Shown in pieces: positions 9,619-17,808 of a stretch of 64,000 nucleotides of DNA; positions within the stretch are counted from its first letter, which is position 1; the number at the start of each line of letters is the position of its first letter. The stretch covers positions 1 through 64,000 of the forward strand of contig JABDRB010000029.1 of the NCBI GenBank assembly GCA_013041925.1, given 5' to 3'. Both the position numbers and the translations under genes were made by a program. The stretch is from Akkermansiaceae bacterium. GTDB taxonomy: Bacteria; Verrucomicrobiota; Verrucomicrobiia; Verrucomicrobiales; Akkermansiaceae. Below the pieces are notes generated by a model. It did no database searches. It was given only the letters and a program-made list of their open reading frames with translations, and was not told the DNA's origin.

Positions 9619-11892
9619 TTAGTGTTTGAGGGTGATGGGGCGGGTGCTGTCGAGTGTGGGAGTGAGGGTGAGCTGATCATGTTCCAAGGTCAGGGTGACG
9701 GCTCCCGTTTGGAGTTGATCGAAGGTGTGGATCCCTAGTTTTTGAGTGAGGTGGATCCATCTTTCGGGGATGCGTTCACGTGCGGGAAATGGGCAGTTGC
9801 TGGTGATGATGGCTTGGGGCGTGACGGCTTGGTAAAATATCTGGCTACCAGTGAAGTCGTCACTATTTCGGCCCATGACGATGAGGTCAGCGCTGAGGTC
9901 TTTGCCGGAATCGAGCAGGCGGGTCTCGGTGATCATGCCCGCGTCTCCGGTAAAGAGGATACGCCACCCGTGCCAATGAAGGCGGATGACGAGCCCACTA
10001 TCGTCTGCGAGGCCATGGCCCTCGATTTCTACGGGAGCGTGGAGGATTTCCAAATACACACCCGGCTCGATGTGGAAAATCTGGTTTGCGTGCGGGATGA
10101 CAAGTCGGCAGTGCTCGTTTTTTGCTTGGCTGAGAAATGTACGATAGCTTTGGCTCAGGAGGTCGGAGCGTGGGATGATGGCCTGTTTCGGCTGGAAGCT
10201 GGCCAGGCAGTGGCTCATGCCGCCGCTGTGTTTGGAGTCGGCATGGCTGACAATGAGCGAGTCGGGAGTGAGTCTGAGTTGGTTTAATGTGGGCTGGACG
10301 TGGCGGGTGAAGTGATCTCGGCGACCACAATCCAGGAGGATGCCGCCACCCAGATCCAGAAAATTGGCGCCACCGCCGTAGGGGAGATCGAATACGATGA
10401 TGCGGCCATTTGGGGGTCGATGGGGTTGGTGGTAATGGTGGCCGCCGGGGATGTGGGCAAAGAAAGTGGCGGCGTGGTATGCGGTATGGGCCACAATCGC
10501 GTTGGCTTGGGTGACGGCTTTGCCGGCAGGTTCCCAGAGTGAGCCGGCGGCCAGTCCGAGCATCGCCAGTGCGAGGATGAGGAAAACGATGAGCATCAGC
10601 GGGATGCCGGCGAGGATGCCAATGGGGGTGATGATACCGAAGTGGATCCAGATAAGTGGGGCCGACCCCATCCATGCTGCGAGTGAAACCGAGAGCGAGT
10701 TGCGGAGCCATTTCCTTCCGCTCAGGATGCGTTCCTGCCATGGAGTGAGTAGGAGTCTGGGCATGAAGGGATCGATTTCTGCCATGGGTTTGAGGATTTG
10801 AATCCAGAGTCCTGTGGCGACCGCGAGAGCCAGCAGGACGCCGTAGGATAGCTGAAAGCCGGGAGTGAATATCTGATGTCCATCCCCAAGTAAAACGATG
10901 ATCGCGCTGGCGGCGAGGCTGTTGATGAGTGATGGTCGCCGTTGTATCAGAAAGCCTGATAGGAAAATCGATGCCATCAGGACAGCGCGCACGGCGGGTG
11001 GTCGTAGGCCGGTGATCCCAGCATAAAGCGCCATGCCAAGAATGATTCCGCTAATGAGGGCCCATCGGGGCGCGCGGAGGAACCAAAGCAGGCCGCCGAT
11101 CAGGGTGCCGACCATGCCGACGTGGAGTCCGCTGACCGCAAAGACATGCAAGGCGCCGCTGTTGCGAAAATTCTCGATCATCTTGGAGTCGCGTGGCGGG
11201 CGTTCACCAAGAACAACCGCTCGGATGAGCTGGGCTTCCTCGGAGTCAGGATCAAGCCCCGTGGTCATTTTTTTTCGGAGGTGATGGCGCCAGTCCGTCA
11301 GAATACGCACGGGTTTCCGGATGGGGCTAACTCCCGTGACGGTGATGGCTTGGTGGGTTTCTAGGGTGAGGTCTGCGCCTAGTCGGTGGAGCCATGCTGC
11401 ACGGTCAAAGCCGTGGGGATTACGCCTGGGAGTGACTGCGTGTAGTGTGCCATTCAAATTAATGATGTCTCCGTATTTGAGAGGTGCGTGTCGTTTGGCG
11501 TTGAGGAGGATGCGGACGCCGGACGGGAGGTCCTCTGCGTCACGGACCTTGATGAGGTAGGGGCCGCCTTGGGTGGGGCCGAGGGTCTGAATGACAACTC
11601 CTGTCAGTGCGATGTTTGCTGAGGGTTGTTTGGCCTGAACCGTCCGAAGCCATGTTGCCTGATGGTTGATGACCAAGCCATGGGTGACGTGCCCGAGCAG
11701 AGCTCCCAAAACGAGTAGGGTAATCGGAAGCTTACGAAAGCACAGCAGGGTGATGATCCCGATGATCGCGGCTAGAACGAAGTCACCCGTGCCGAATTTA
11801 TCAGCCCAACAAACGCCCGCAATGACTCCGGTAAGCAGTGGCCAGAGTGGGAATAGGGAAAAAAGCCGATCAAGGGGGGTGGGCGCGCGCAC
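9619..11892 (-). CDS. comEC: ComEC/Rec2 DNA-uptake channel protein
   Basis: A 757-residue polytopic membrane protein: N-terminal DUF4131-like segment with an OB-like portion, a central 'Competence' multi-helix domain that includes the hallmark FAVSGLHVGM (about residue 235) and GLRPPAVRAVLMA motifs, and a C-terminal metallo-beta-lactamase-like domain from about residue 500. ComEC forms the inner-membrane channel for single-stranded DNA during natural transformation. In the lactamase domain the usual HxDxDH metal motif reads SHADSKHSGG, with lysine replacing the third acidic residue, so the proposed nuclease activity may be altered. A downstream FTGDAG element is retained. Followed after 15 bp by the LolC/E-like gene. 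Confidence 0.9.
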   Translation of the reverse strand: MRAPTPLDRLFSLFPLWPLLTGVIAGVCWADKFGTGDFVLAAIIGIITLLCFRKLPITLLVLGALLGHVTHGLVINHQATWLRTVQAKQPSANIALTGVVIQTLGPTQGGPYLIKVRDAEDLPSGVRILLNAKRHAPLKYGDIINLNGTLHAVTPRRNPHGFDRAAWLHRLGADLTLETHQAITVTGVSPIRKPVRILTDWRHHLRKKMTTGLDPDSEEAQLIRAVVLGERPPRDSKMIENFRNSGALHVFAVSGLHVGMVGTLIGGLLWFLRAPRWALISGIILGMALYAGITGLRPPAVRAVLMASIFLSGFLIQRRPSLINSLAASAIIVLLGDGHQIFTPGFQLSYGVLLALAVATGLWIQILKPMAEIDPFMPRLLLTPWQERILSGRKWLRNSLSVSLAAWMGSAPLIWIHFGIITPIGILAGIPLMLIVFLILALAMLGLAAGSLWEPAGKAVTQANAIVAHTAYHAATFFAHIPGGHHYHQPHRPPNGRIIVFDLPYGGGANFLDLGGGILLDCGRRDHFTRHVQPTLNQLRLTPDSLIVSHADSKHSGGMSHCLASFQPKQAIIPRSDLLSQSYRTFLSQAKNEHCRLVIPHANQIFHIEPGVYLEILHAPVEIEGHGLADDSGLVIRLHWHGWRILFTGDAGMITETRLLDSGKDLSADLIVMGRNSDDFTGSQIFYQAVTPQAIITSNCPFPARERIPERWIHLTQKLGIHTFDQLQTGAVTLTLEHDQLTLTPTLDSTRPITLKH

Positions 11893-11961
11893 GGTGGCTC
11901 ATGTTAGTGCGCTGCTTGGGGTGGGCAAGAAAATCTTTTGTTGGGGGTTGTTAGCCGTTGA

Positions 11962-12558
11962 TTAGATTTCTTCCATTTCCCTGAGTTTGTGGGTGGCATT
12001 AGCCGAGTGGCGTGTTTCAGGGAATATCTCGATCATCTGCTGGAGGATGGAGACGCAGGACTCGCGATCCTCAAGGTCTTCGAGGTAGATCTCGGAGAGT
12101 CGACCCATGAAATAGGCAGCATCGTTGACCGGCCATTCGTGGCTTTCGAGGGCAGTGCGTAAGGTGATGATCGCGGCCTCTGGGGCTTCGAGGTTATCGT
12201 GTTGGATCTTAGCCATCTCTACCCACGGCAACCGATTGTAGGGGTCGTTTTCCGTGACTTCTTGGTAGACATCGATGGCGTCTTGATAGTCTCCGCGTGC
12301 GTGGGCAGCACGGGCATCGTGCAGGGGATCGGCTTCGACAAGCTCATTGGAGTCGAGCACCGCAGCGGTGGCCTTCTCCGTAATGGCAGGGAGAATATAG
12401 ACGACAAAAAGCACACCCAAATAGACGCCCGCTAACAGGAGGACTGGAAGTTGGGTGACAGCGCTGGCGTCATCGCTGCTGTCTGTGGTGATAAATGTTG
12501 CAGCGACGATGCCTGCCACGACGAGAAAGATGATTCCGTGTACAATCCACTTTGTCAT
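11962..12558 (-). CDS. Membrane-anchored TPR-like protein
   Basis: A 198-residue protein with two predicted membrane helices (about 5-25 and 37-60), then a cytoplasmic or periplasmic region of TPR-like helical hairpins: HDARAAHARGDYQDAIDVYQ and AAYFMGRLSEIYLEDLED. It is not recognised as a named family. It sits 69 bp upstream of comEC on the same strand and could share its transcript. An anchoring or assembly role is a guess from architecture only. Confidence 0.65.
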   Translation of the reverse strand: MTKWIVHGIIFLVVAGIVAATFITTDSSDDASAVTQLPVLLLAGVYLGVLFVVYILPAITEKATAAVLDSNELVEADPLHDARAAHARGDYQDAIDVYQEVTENDPYNRLPWVEMAKIQHDNLEAPEAAIITLRTALESHEWPVNDAAYFMGRLSEIYLEDLEDRESCVSILQQMIEIFPETRHSANATHKLREMEEI

Positions 12559-12626
12559 AAGATAATGAGGGTTATCATATTATCGGTGGGCATGAAAGGT
12601 AGAAAACAGGACGGGTGACTCGTTGA

Positions 12627-12989
12627 TTACATACGGCGCGCCTGGCGTCCTTCGTCGATGAGCTTCCAAAAATGTTTCGACTCTGCCAGTTGTTCGTCCT
12701 CTGACACGGGCATTTTTGAGCGAAACAGGAAGTCAGAGTAGGTATTTTTATTAAGAACCCTGTGGACAATCACGGATTCTTTAGTGGCCTCGAAGTAGAT
12801 GCGATAGTCATCGGTTCGGAATCGGTAGAGTGTTTTACCGTCTCGGACCATTTGGCCAAAGCGATCTCCATCGAGGTTGGAGAGGTCAGCCTCGGTGACT
12901 TTAAAGGCATCGAGTAACTCGAGTTGGGCAAGGGTGTCCATACGCGAAATTTCTGCGGCACTGATTTCGTTGAAAACTATTTGTAGCAC
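12627..12989 (-). CDS. Orphan RelE-like toxin-family protein
   Basis: A 120-residue protein with the core of the RelE/ParE fold: GKTLYRFRTDDYRIYFEATKESVIVHRVLNKNTY, resembling the toxin strand order (YR-R-gDYRi-y and a late VhrVlnK strand). Unlike the toxin genes in the cassette region it has no antitoxin ORF on either side and carries an unusual C-terminal extension ending EGRQARRM. It may be a solitary RelE-like regulator or a toxin whose antitoxin is elsewhere or lost. Family assignment is by pattern only. Confidence 0.6.
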   Translation of the reverse strand: MLQIVFNEISAAEISRMDTLAQLELLDAFKVTEADLSNLDGDRFGQMVRDGKTLYRFRTDDYRIYFEATKESVIVHRVLNKNTYSDFLFRSKMPVSEDEQLAESKHFWKLIDEGRQARRM

Positions 12990-13097
12990 ATGGGGATGAA
13001 AGCATCAGGATGACGAATGATCAAGTATTCTTGCTCGGTGAATCGGCCATGGGAGCTTGCAATCTTGCGCTATCGGCACCATGATCATCCTAGATTG

Positions 13098-14102
13098 ATG
13101 ATGAATTCTAGGTTGAGTCTGCACGCGTTACCCCATTTAGTGGTGGTTATTGCGATGGCTGCCGTGATGACATCCTGCCACCCCCCCATCCATGTAATCC
13201 CCCAAGTGAAAGGACTCCCCAAGCTCGCCAGCACACACTATGTTTCTTACGATAGCGATAAGTTTGGTTATCGGAAGTGGCTCTCGAAGCGTGGTGATAA
13301 GAAAGGTTCTCCTGAAACGGTGATCATTGGGGTGCATGGTATATCGGGATACTCGGGGGACTATGAGAACATGGGAAAACACCTGATGAAACAGCATCAG
13401 GCCGTGGCATTCTATGCGCCTGAAACCAGAGGGCAGGGAATGGACTTTGATCAATCGAGACGGGGGGACATCCGCTCTGCCAAGGAGTGGTATAAGGATT
13501 TATATACATTTACCCGATTGATTCGCAAGCTGCACCCCCGATCAAAAATTGTATGGTTTGGTGAGAGTATGGGGTCGTTGATTGTGATGCACGCCTATAG
13601 CAGCATGCCGGCTGGTGAGGTGCACCCGGACGGGTTGATCGTGTCCTCGCCTATTGTGGATGTGAAGTCTCGTCTCCCCGCGTGGAAATTGATGGCGATC
13701 CGTGTGAGCCGGATGTTGATGCCGAAGCTGCGCATTTCCTTGGAAAGTCTATCGGAGGGTGAGCGTCCCGTTGTGACCAAGGATGATATTCACGAGAAGC
13801 AAGCGGCGAAAAACCCATGGTATATTCGACGTTATACCCTGCGTCTTTTGCTGGAGCTTGGGGACATGGCCTCTGATATGGGGCAGAAGGCGGCTCGGGT
13901 GCAATGCCCCGTTCTTGTCCTCCACGGGGGGAAAGATATTTTTACTCGGGAAGCGAGTGTTGAGCGGTTTTACCAACAATTCCCAGTGGGGGTGGATAAA
14001 ACGAGGAAATTTTACCCAGGATCGTATCACCTCCTGATGTATGATCATGATCGCGATAAGATATTTCGTGATGTTTCGAGCTGGCTTAAAAAAATGAAAT
14101 GA
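13098..14102 (+). CDS. Lipoprotein-type alpha/beta hydrolase (monoacylglycerol lipase-like)
   Basis: Start chosen at 13098 (an ATG is also present at 13101) because the signal sequence begins there; the frame stays open to 13017. Residues 1-27 form a lipoprotein signal with lipobox-like VMTSC (C27). The alpha/beta-hydrolase core follows: GVHGISGYSGDY (oxyanion region, about 78-89), nucleophile elbow WFGESMG (S157), acid in LHGGKDIF and histidine in GSYHLLMYDHD. The order fits the 'hydrolase_4' serine aminopeptidase/monoglyceride lipase family. It probably acts on ester substrates at the membrane or cell envelope. The gene stands alone between the RelE-like gene on the other strand and the TPR gene. 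Confidence 0.8.
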   Translation: MMNSRLSLHALPHLVVVIAMAAVMTSCHPPIHVIPQVKGLPKLASTHYVSYDSDKFGYRKWLSKRGDKKGSPETVIIGVHGISGYSGDYENMGKHLMKQHQAVAFYAPETRGQGMDFDQSRRGDIRSAKEWYKDLYTFTRLIRKLHPRSKIVWFGESMGSLIVMHAYSSMPAGEVHPDGLIVSSPIVDVKSRLPAWKLMAIRVSRMLMPKLRISLESLSEGERPVVTKDDIHEKQAAKNPWYIRRYTLRLLLELGDMASDMGQKAARVQCPVLVLHGGKDIFTREASVERFYQQFPVGVDKTRKFYPGSYHLLMYDHDRDKIFRDVSSWLKKMK

Positions 14103-14188
14103 TTCCACGCTTGGTGTCGATTTCACCATGGCAAATGCTTGGGGTGAGGGCTCATTTTACTAATATCATTGCAAATTGAAACGTAGGA

Positions 14189-16930
14189 ATGAGTGTCAAA
14201 AATATGAATGCGATAGGGGTAAACCAACACAAGGGCCGAGCTGCCACGCTGGTGTTGGGTGCTGTGATGGTTTCTGTTGCCTTGGTATCCTCGTTTGTGT
14301 TGGGTGATGACGTTGATGTAGCCCAAGGGAATGAGCTGACGGACGCGACCCCCGTGGCGGCTGCAGAGATAATGGGTTGGGTTGGAAAACTGAGCGATGA
14401 TGCTTATCTTGTGCGCGAACAGGCGATGAAGGACCTGTGGAAATCCGGAGTGGCTGCCTTGCCCGCCCTGCGCCAAGCGGCTGGTGCTGGTGACCCTGAG
14501 TTGACGGATCGCTCTAACGAACTCATTCTCTATATCTCGGCCGGTGTCCTTATTGAGAGCCCCGACGCGATCAAGAAGCTGGTGCTTGAGTTTTCCCATA
14601 GCCCGATCAAGGAGAAGCTGGTGATCCTCCGGAAACTCATGGATTTAGGGCAGTGGAAACAAGTCCTGCACTTGGCCAAGCTCGAACGCCGACCTGAGGT
14701 CCGCACCCAGCTGGCTGATATTGTCAAAACCACCGCGGCCCGCGCGGCCCGCAATGCCATCGCCCAAGGTGACTATGAACAGGCGGCAGAAATCCTTCAA
14801 ATGGGCGCCGATGATGCCAAGCTGATGGTCATGCGGGCGTGGTTCCATGCATGCCGAGGCCGGCTCCAGCAAGAACTTGAAAAAGCGGCCGACATACCCG
14901 GAAAAGAGGGCGCACTTTGGCGTATGTCGCTGCATCGTGCGGCTGGCGATGTCGGTGATGCCGTGCGCGAGGCACAGAAAGCTGGCCGAAATGACATTGC
15001 GGACGCCCTGCGTGTGTTGGAGGGCGATGCGCTACCGTGGCTCCAGAGGGGAGTGGACCGGAGTGGTATGGATGCGGTTTACAGCATGGGGTGTCGGATT
15101 CAGTTAGCCCGATTGGCAGGAGATGACAAGAGGGCGGCTGCCATGGCCCGTGAACTTGTCACCTTGGCGGTGAACCCTGAAACAGAGGCTCGTGCCGTGA
15201 CCTGCCTCGCGGCAAATGGTTTCCGTAAGGAGGCGGTTGAGATCATGGTAAAACAGGATGTTGACTCCGCATTTGAATATTACGATATGACGGAATCCCC
15301 TCAGCGGTGTTTGGAGATACTGGGTATCCCACGGAATGCAAAGCCACCCTACACGGCATGGGTGAAAAAATTTACGGATCATGCGATTGAGGAAGATGAA
15401 GAGATTCTCTTTAATCGGCTGGTTACGTTGGCTGGTTTTTTGGTGAGTCGGGGTCAGGGTGAACATGCCTTGGCTGTGCTATCGCCGATGATGTCCGCTC
15501 TTGAAGAGGATGGTGCCGATGAGTGGTTTGATCTGCTCACCACGATGTTGGACTATAATCTGGGGGCGGTGGCGATCCATTTGGTGCAGCAACGAGGCAA
15601 CGAACACGGCGATGCTGACTTTTGCGTCAAGAAGATGTTTGAGGACATCCCCAGCAAGTTGTTAAACCATCTATGGACGGCACTCAAAAAGCGTAACCCG
15701 CAAGACGTGACCCAAGCACTTCATGAGTTGGCCTTGTTGTCCGGCGTCATTGCCGACCCCGATAGCGAGGTGGACAAGCTGCACAAGTCGCTTAGGGATG
15801 AGGTGGCTGACGAGGGAGCAAAGGCGAAAGAACTCCGGATGATTGCGCTTTTTAAATTTGCCGCCAAGCGCAACGATATCGCCACCGCTTCTCGGATGGC
15901 GGATGCCTTAGCGGCCGGAAATGATCACTGGACAAGTAGTAAAACTTACCTGGATGCCGGCCTGCTGCGGTGGGAAAAAATAGAACCTCACTACGCAGAT
16001 CTTGTGGAGAAAAACCCCGCAGATTACTTGAGCCTTACCCGCTTATACATCACCATGCGTAAGCTTGGTCGTGACCAGCAAGCCGAAAAAATGTATCAAC
16101 GCGCCCTCATGGCCAGCATGGGCGGGGTGAGTGAACTCAGTAGGATCGGATGGGAACTGCACGATGCCGGATATCAAGACAAAGCGGCCGATCTCTGGAT
16201 GCGTGCCGCCATGATGGCAGACCCTGGGAATGAAAATTACGATCGGGTCATGGTCTACCTCGCGCATTACGGTCAGGCGATCTACCGCAGTAAGCAGTGG
16301 AAAAAGGCGGCGGCTATCGCTGAGGTGAACACACAGCTGATGATGCGCGGGCGTGGCAGTCGTCCGCTGCATAGTATTCTCCGCACTCGGTTTTACGCAG
16401 AGTTCAGCCATGGGATGCACTTGTTGCAGCGCGGAAAGAAAGCGCGTGCGATGAACACGCTCGATGCCGCCCGCCAGCTCATCCCAGGTGACGGCACGCT
16501 CGCGGATGAATTTTTCCCCAGCCTGCGCGCGGCGGGTATTGGCCAATATTATGATCGATGGTTTGACGACAGCTACCGGCATATTGCAGCCGCGTGTAAG
16601 TTATACCCGAAATCGCACAACACACAAAACACAGCAGCATGGTTGGCGTCGAGGTCGGTTAGGCGACTCGATGATGCCGAGAAACACGCTGAGGCGGCCT
16701 TGAAAATGCGCCCTCACCAAGGGGCATACCTTGACACCATGGCAGAGGTGTGGTTTGCCAAAGGCGATCGAGCCAAAGCACTCGAATGGTCGCAAAAAGC
16801 CATCAAAGGAAGTATTTCCAATGCCCAAGGGAGCCCTCGCAGTGAAACCATGGTCATCAGTAATTTTAAACAGCTTCATCAACAACACGAACGGTTCAAA
16901 AACGACTCGCTTCCCCGTGCCGACCGTTGA
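14189..16930 (+). CDS. Large TPR protein with N-terminal signal anchor
   Basis: A 913-residue protein. Residues about 20-40 form a hydrophobic signal or membrane anchor (TLVLGAVMVSVALVSSFVLG), and a HEAT-like segment (about 60-130) precedes many TPR-like helical pairs to the C-terminus, including YQDKAADLWMRAAMMADPGNENY and DAEKHAEAALKMRPHQGAYLDTMAEVW. An AGGA-type ribosome site lies just before the ATG. No catalytic motif is seen. It is followed by a small membrane protein and ftsZ on the same strand. PVC genomes often carry large secreted TPR proteins of unknown role; a link to division is suggested only by position. Confidence 0.75.
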   Translation: MSVKNMNAIGVNQHKGRAATLVLGAVMVSVALVSSFVLGDDVDVAQGNELTDATPVAAAEIMGWVGKLSDDAYLVREQAMKDLWKSGVAALPALRQAAGAGDPELTDRSNELILYISAGVLIESPDAIKKLVLEFSHSPIKEKLVILRKLMDLGQWKQVLHLAKLERRPEVRTQLADIVKTTAARAARNAIAQGDYEQAAEILQMGADDAKLMVMRAWFHACRGRLQQELEKAADIPGKEGALWRMSLHRAAGDVGDAVREAQKAGRNDIADALRVLEGDALPWLQRGVDRSGMDAVYSMGCRIQLARLAGDDKRAAAMARELVTLAVNPETEARAVTCLAANGFRKEAVEIMVKQDVDSAFEYYDMTESPQRCLEILGIPRNAKPPYTAWVKKFTDHAIEEDEEILFNRLVTLAGFLVSRGQGEHALAVLSPMMSALEEDGADEWFDLLTTMLDYNLGAVAIHLVQQRGNEHGDADFCVKKMFEDIPSKLLNHLWTALKKRNPQDVTQALHELALLSGVIADPDSEVDKLHKSLRDEVADEGAKAKELRMIALFKFAAKRNDIATASRMADALAAGNDHWTSSKTYLDAGLLRWEKIEPHYADLVEKNPADYLSLTRLYITMRKLGRDQQAEKMYQRALMASMGGVSELSRIGWELHDAGYQDKAADLWMRAAMMADPGNENYDRVMVYLAHYGQAIYRSKQWKKAAAIAEVNTQLMMRGRGSRPLHSILRTRFYAEFSHGMHLLQRGKKARAMNTLDAARQLIPGDGTLADEFFPSLRAAGIGQYYDRWFDDSYRHIAAACKLYPKSHNTQNTAAWLASRSVRRLDDAEKHAEAALKMRPHQGAYLDTMAEVWFAKGDRAKALEWSQKAIKGSISNAQGSPRSETMVISNFKQLHQQHERFKNDSLPRADR

Positions 16931-16992
16931 CCCGCCCCGTGTCTGGTTTTTGCCTTCGATCCCGAGATTCTTGATTCCGCCCTACTTCAAAC

Positions 16993-17637
16993 ATGCACCG
17001 ACTTCTGCTTATACTTTCACTGCTGCCCTTACTGGCAGCACTTATTTTGAGGAAACTCAATGCGGATAGGGCATTGAGGCTCGCGTGTGATACGCGCTTG
17101 AGCGTGACCGCCAACACGCTGGCACGAAAAATGTTAGACTCAACCGGGCACAAGGAGGTTGAGTTAAAAACGAGAAAACGTTCATGGATCGGTGCCGATG
17201 TGATAGGTAACGGCTGGATCAGCCTGCCGGCGGCCGAGGCGGAAGGGGTGACCGCCCGTGCTCATGGCCAAGCTGCTCTGCGTGTGGGCCTTTACCTCGT
17301 CTCCTTAAAAAACCCAGCGGTCATCTCGCGCCGCCGCTGGGCGCTTCGTTTCGGGCACGTCTTTCCCGTGTTTACCACCCTGGTCGTTGTTTTTGCCCTG
17401 ATGGTCAAACTCCCTGCGCTCTGGGCAATAAGTATCGTTGTCGGCTCGTTCGGGCTTGCTTGCTGTGCCCAGATCCTCACGGTCGTTGCTGAGCTTCAGG
17501 CGGCGTCGATTGCTTGTGTCTTACTAGAAAAAAAACGGACCTTACCACGTTTAAGCGATGAGCAGGCGGTGGTTGCCGCCACCCGTGCCTGGGCATGGTA
17601 TGCCATCGTCCCCGGTCTGCTGTCCCGGCTGATGTAG
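16993..17637 (+). CDS. Degenerate YugP-like (Zn_peptidase_2) membrane protein
   Basis: A 214-residue protein with an N-terminal membrane helix and two more near residues 118-160. The overall pattern resembles the YugP/DUF membrane zinc-metallopeptidase family: SVTANTLARKMLDSTGHKEVEL matches the N-terminal family region, and AELQAASIACVLLE the later acidic motif. The zinc-binding helix, normally AHEVGHA, is replaced by AHGQAAL, so the catalytic glutamate and second histidine are missing. It is therefore likely a pseudoenzyme if the family call is right. It lies between the large TPR gene and ftsZ on the same strand, separated from ftsZ by 171 bp. Confidence 0.5.
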   Translation: MHRLLLILSLLPLLAALILRKLNADRALRLACDTRLSVTANTLARKMLDSTGHKEVELKTRKRSWIGADVIGNGWISLPAAEAEGVTARAHGQAALRVGLYLVSLKNPAVISRRRWALRFGHVFPVFTTLVVVFALMVKLPALWAISIVVGSFGLACCAQILTVVAELQAASIACVLLEKKRTLPRLSDEQAVVAATRAWAWYAIVPGLLSRLM

Positions 17638-17808
17638 TCGCTCTAGGTTCAGGGTGCCAGATTTCCTCCTCGCCACGCGGGTGGGTTTTTGGTAAGGATC
17701 ACTTAATTAAATAATCGGGCTGCCATTGACCTTGTCCTGTCGGCGACGGCAGGCCCGCACGTCGACTCAGATTGTTCATTATCACTTACCCTAGAACCTA
17801 CCCAAAAA

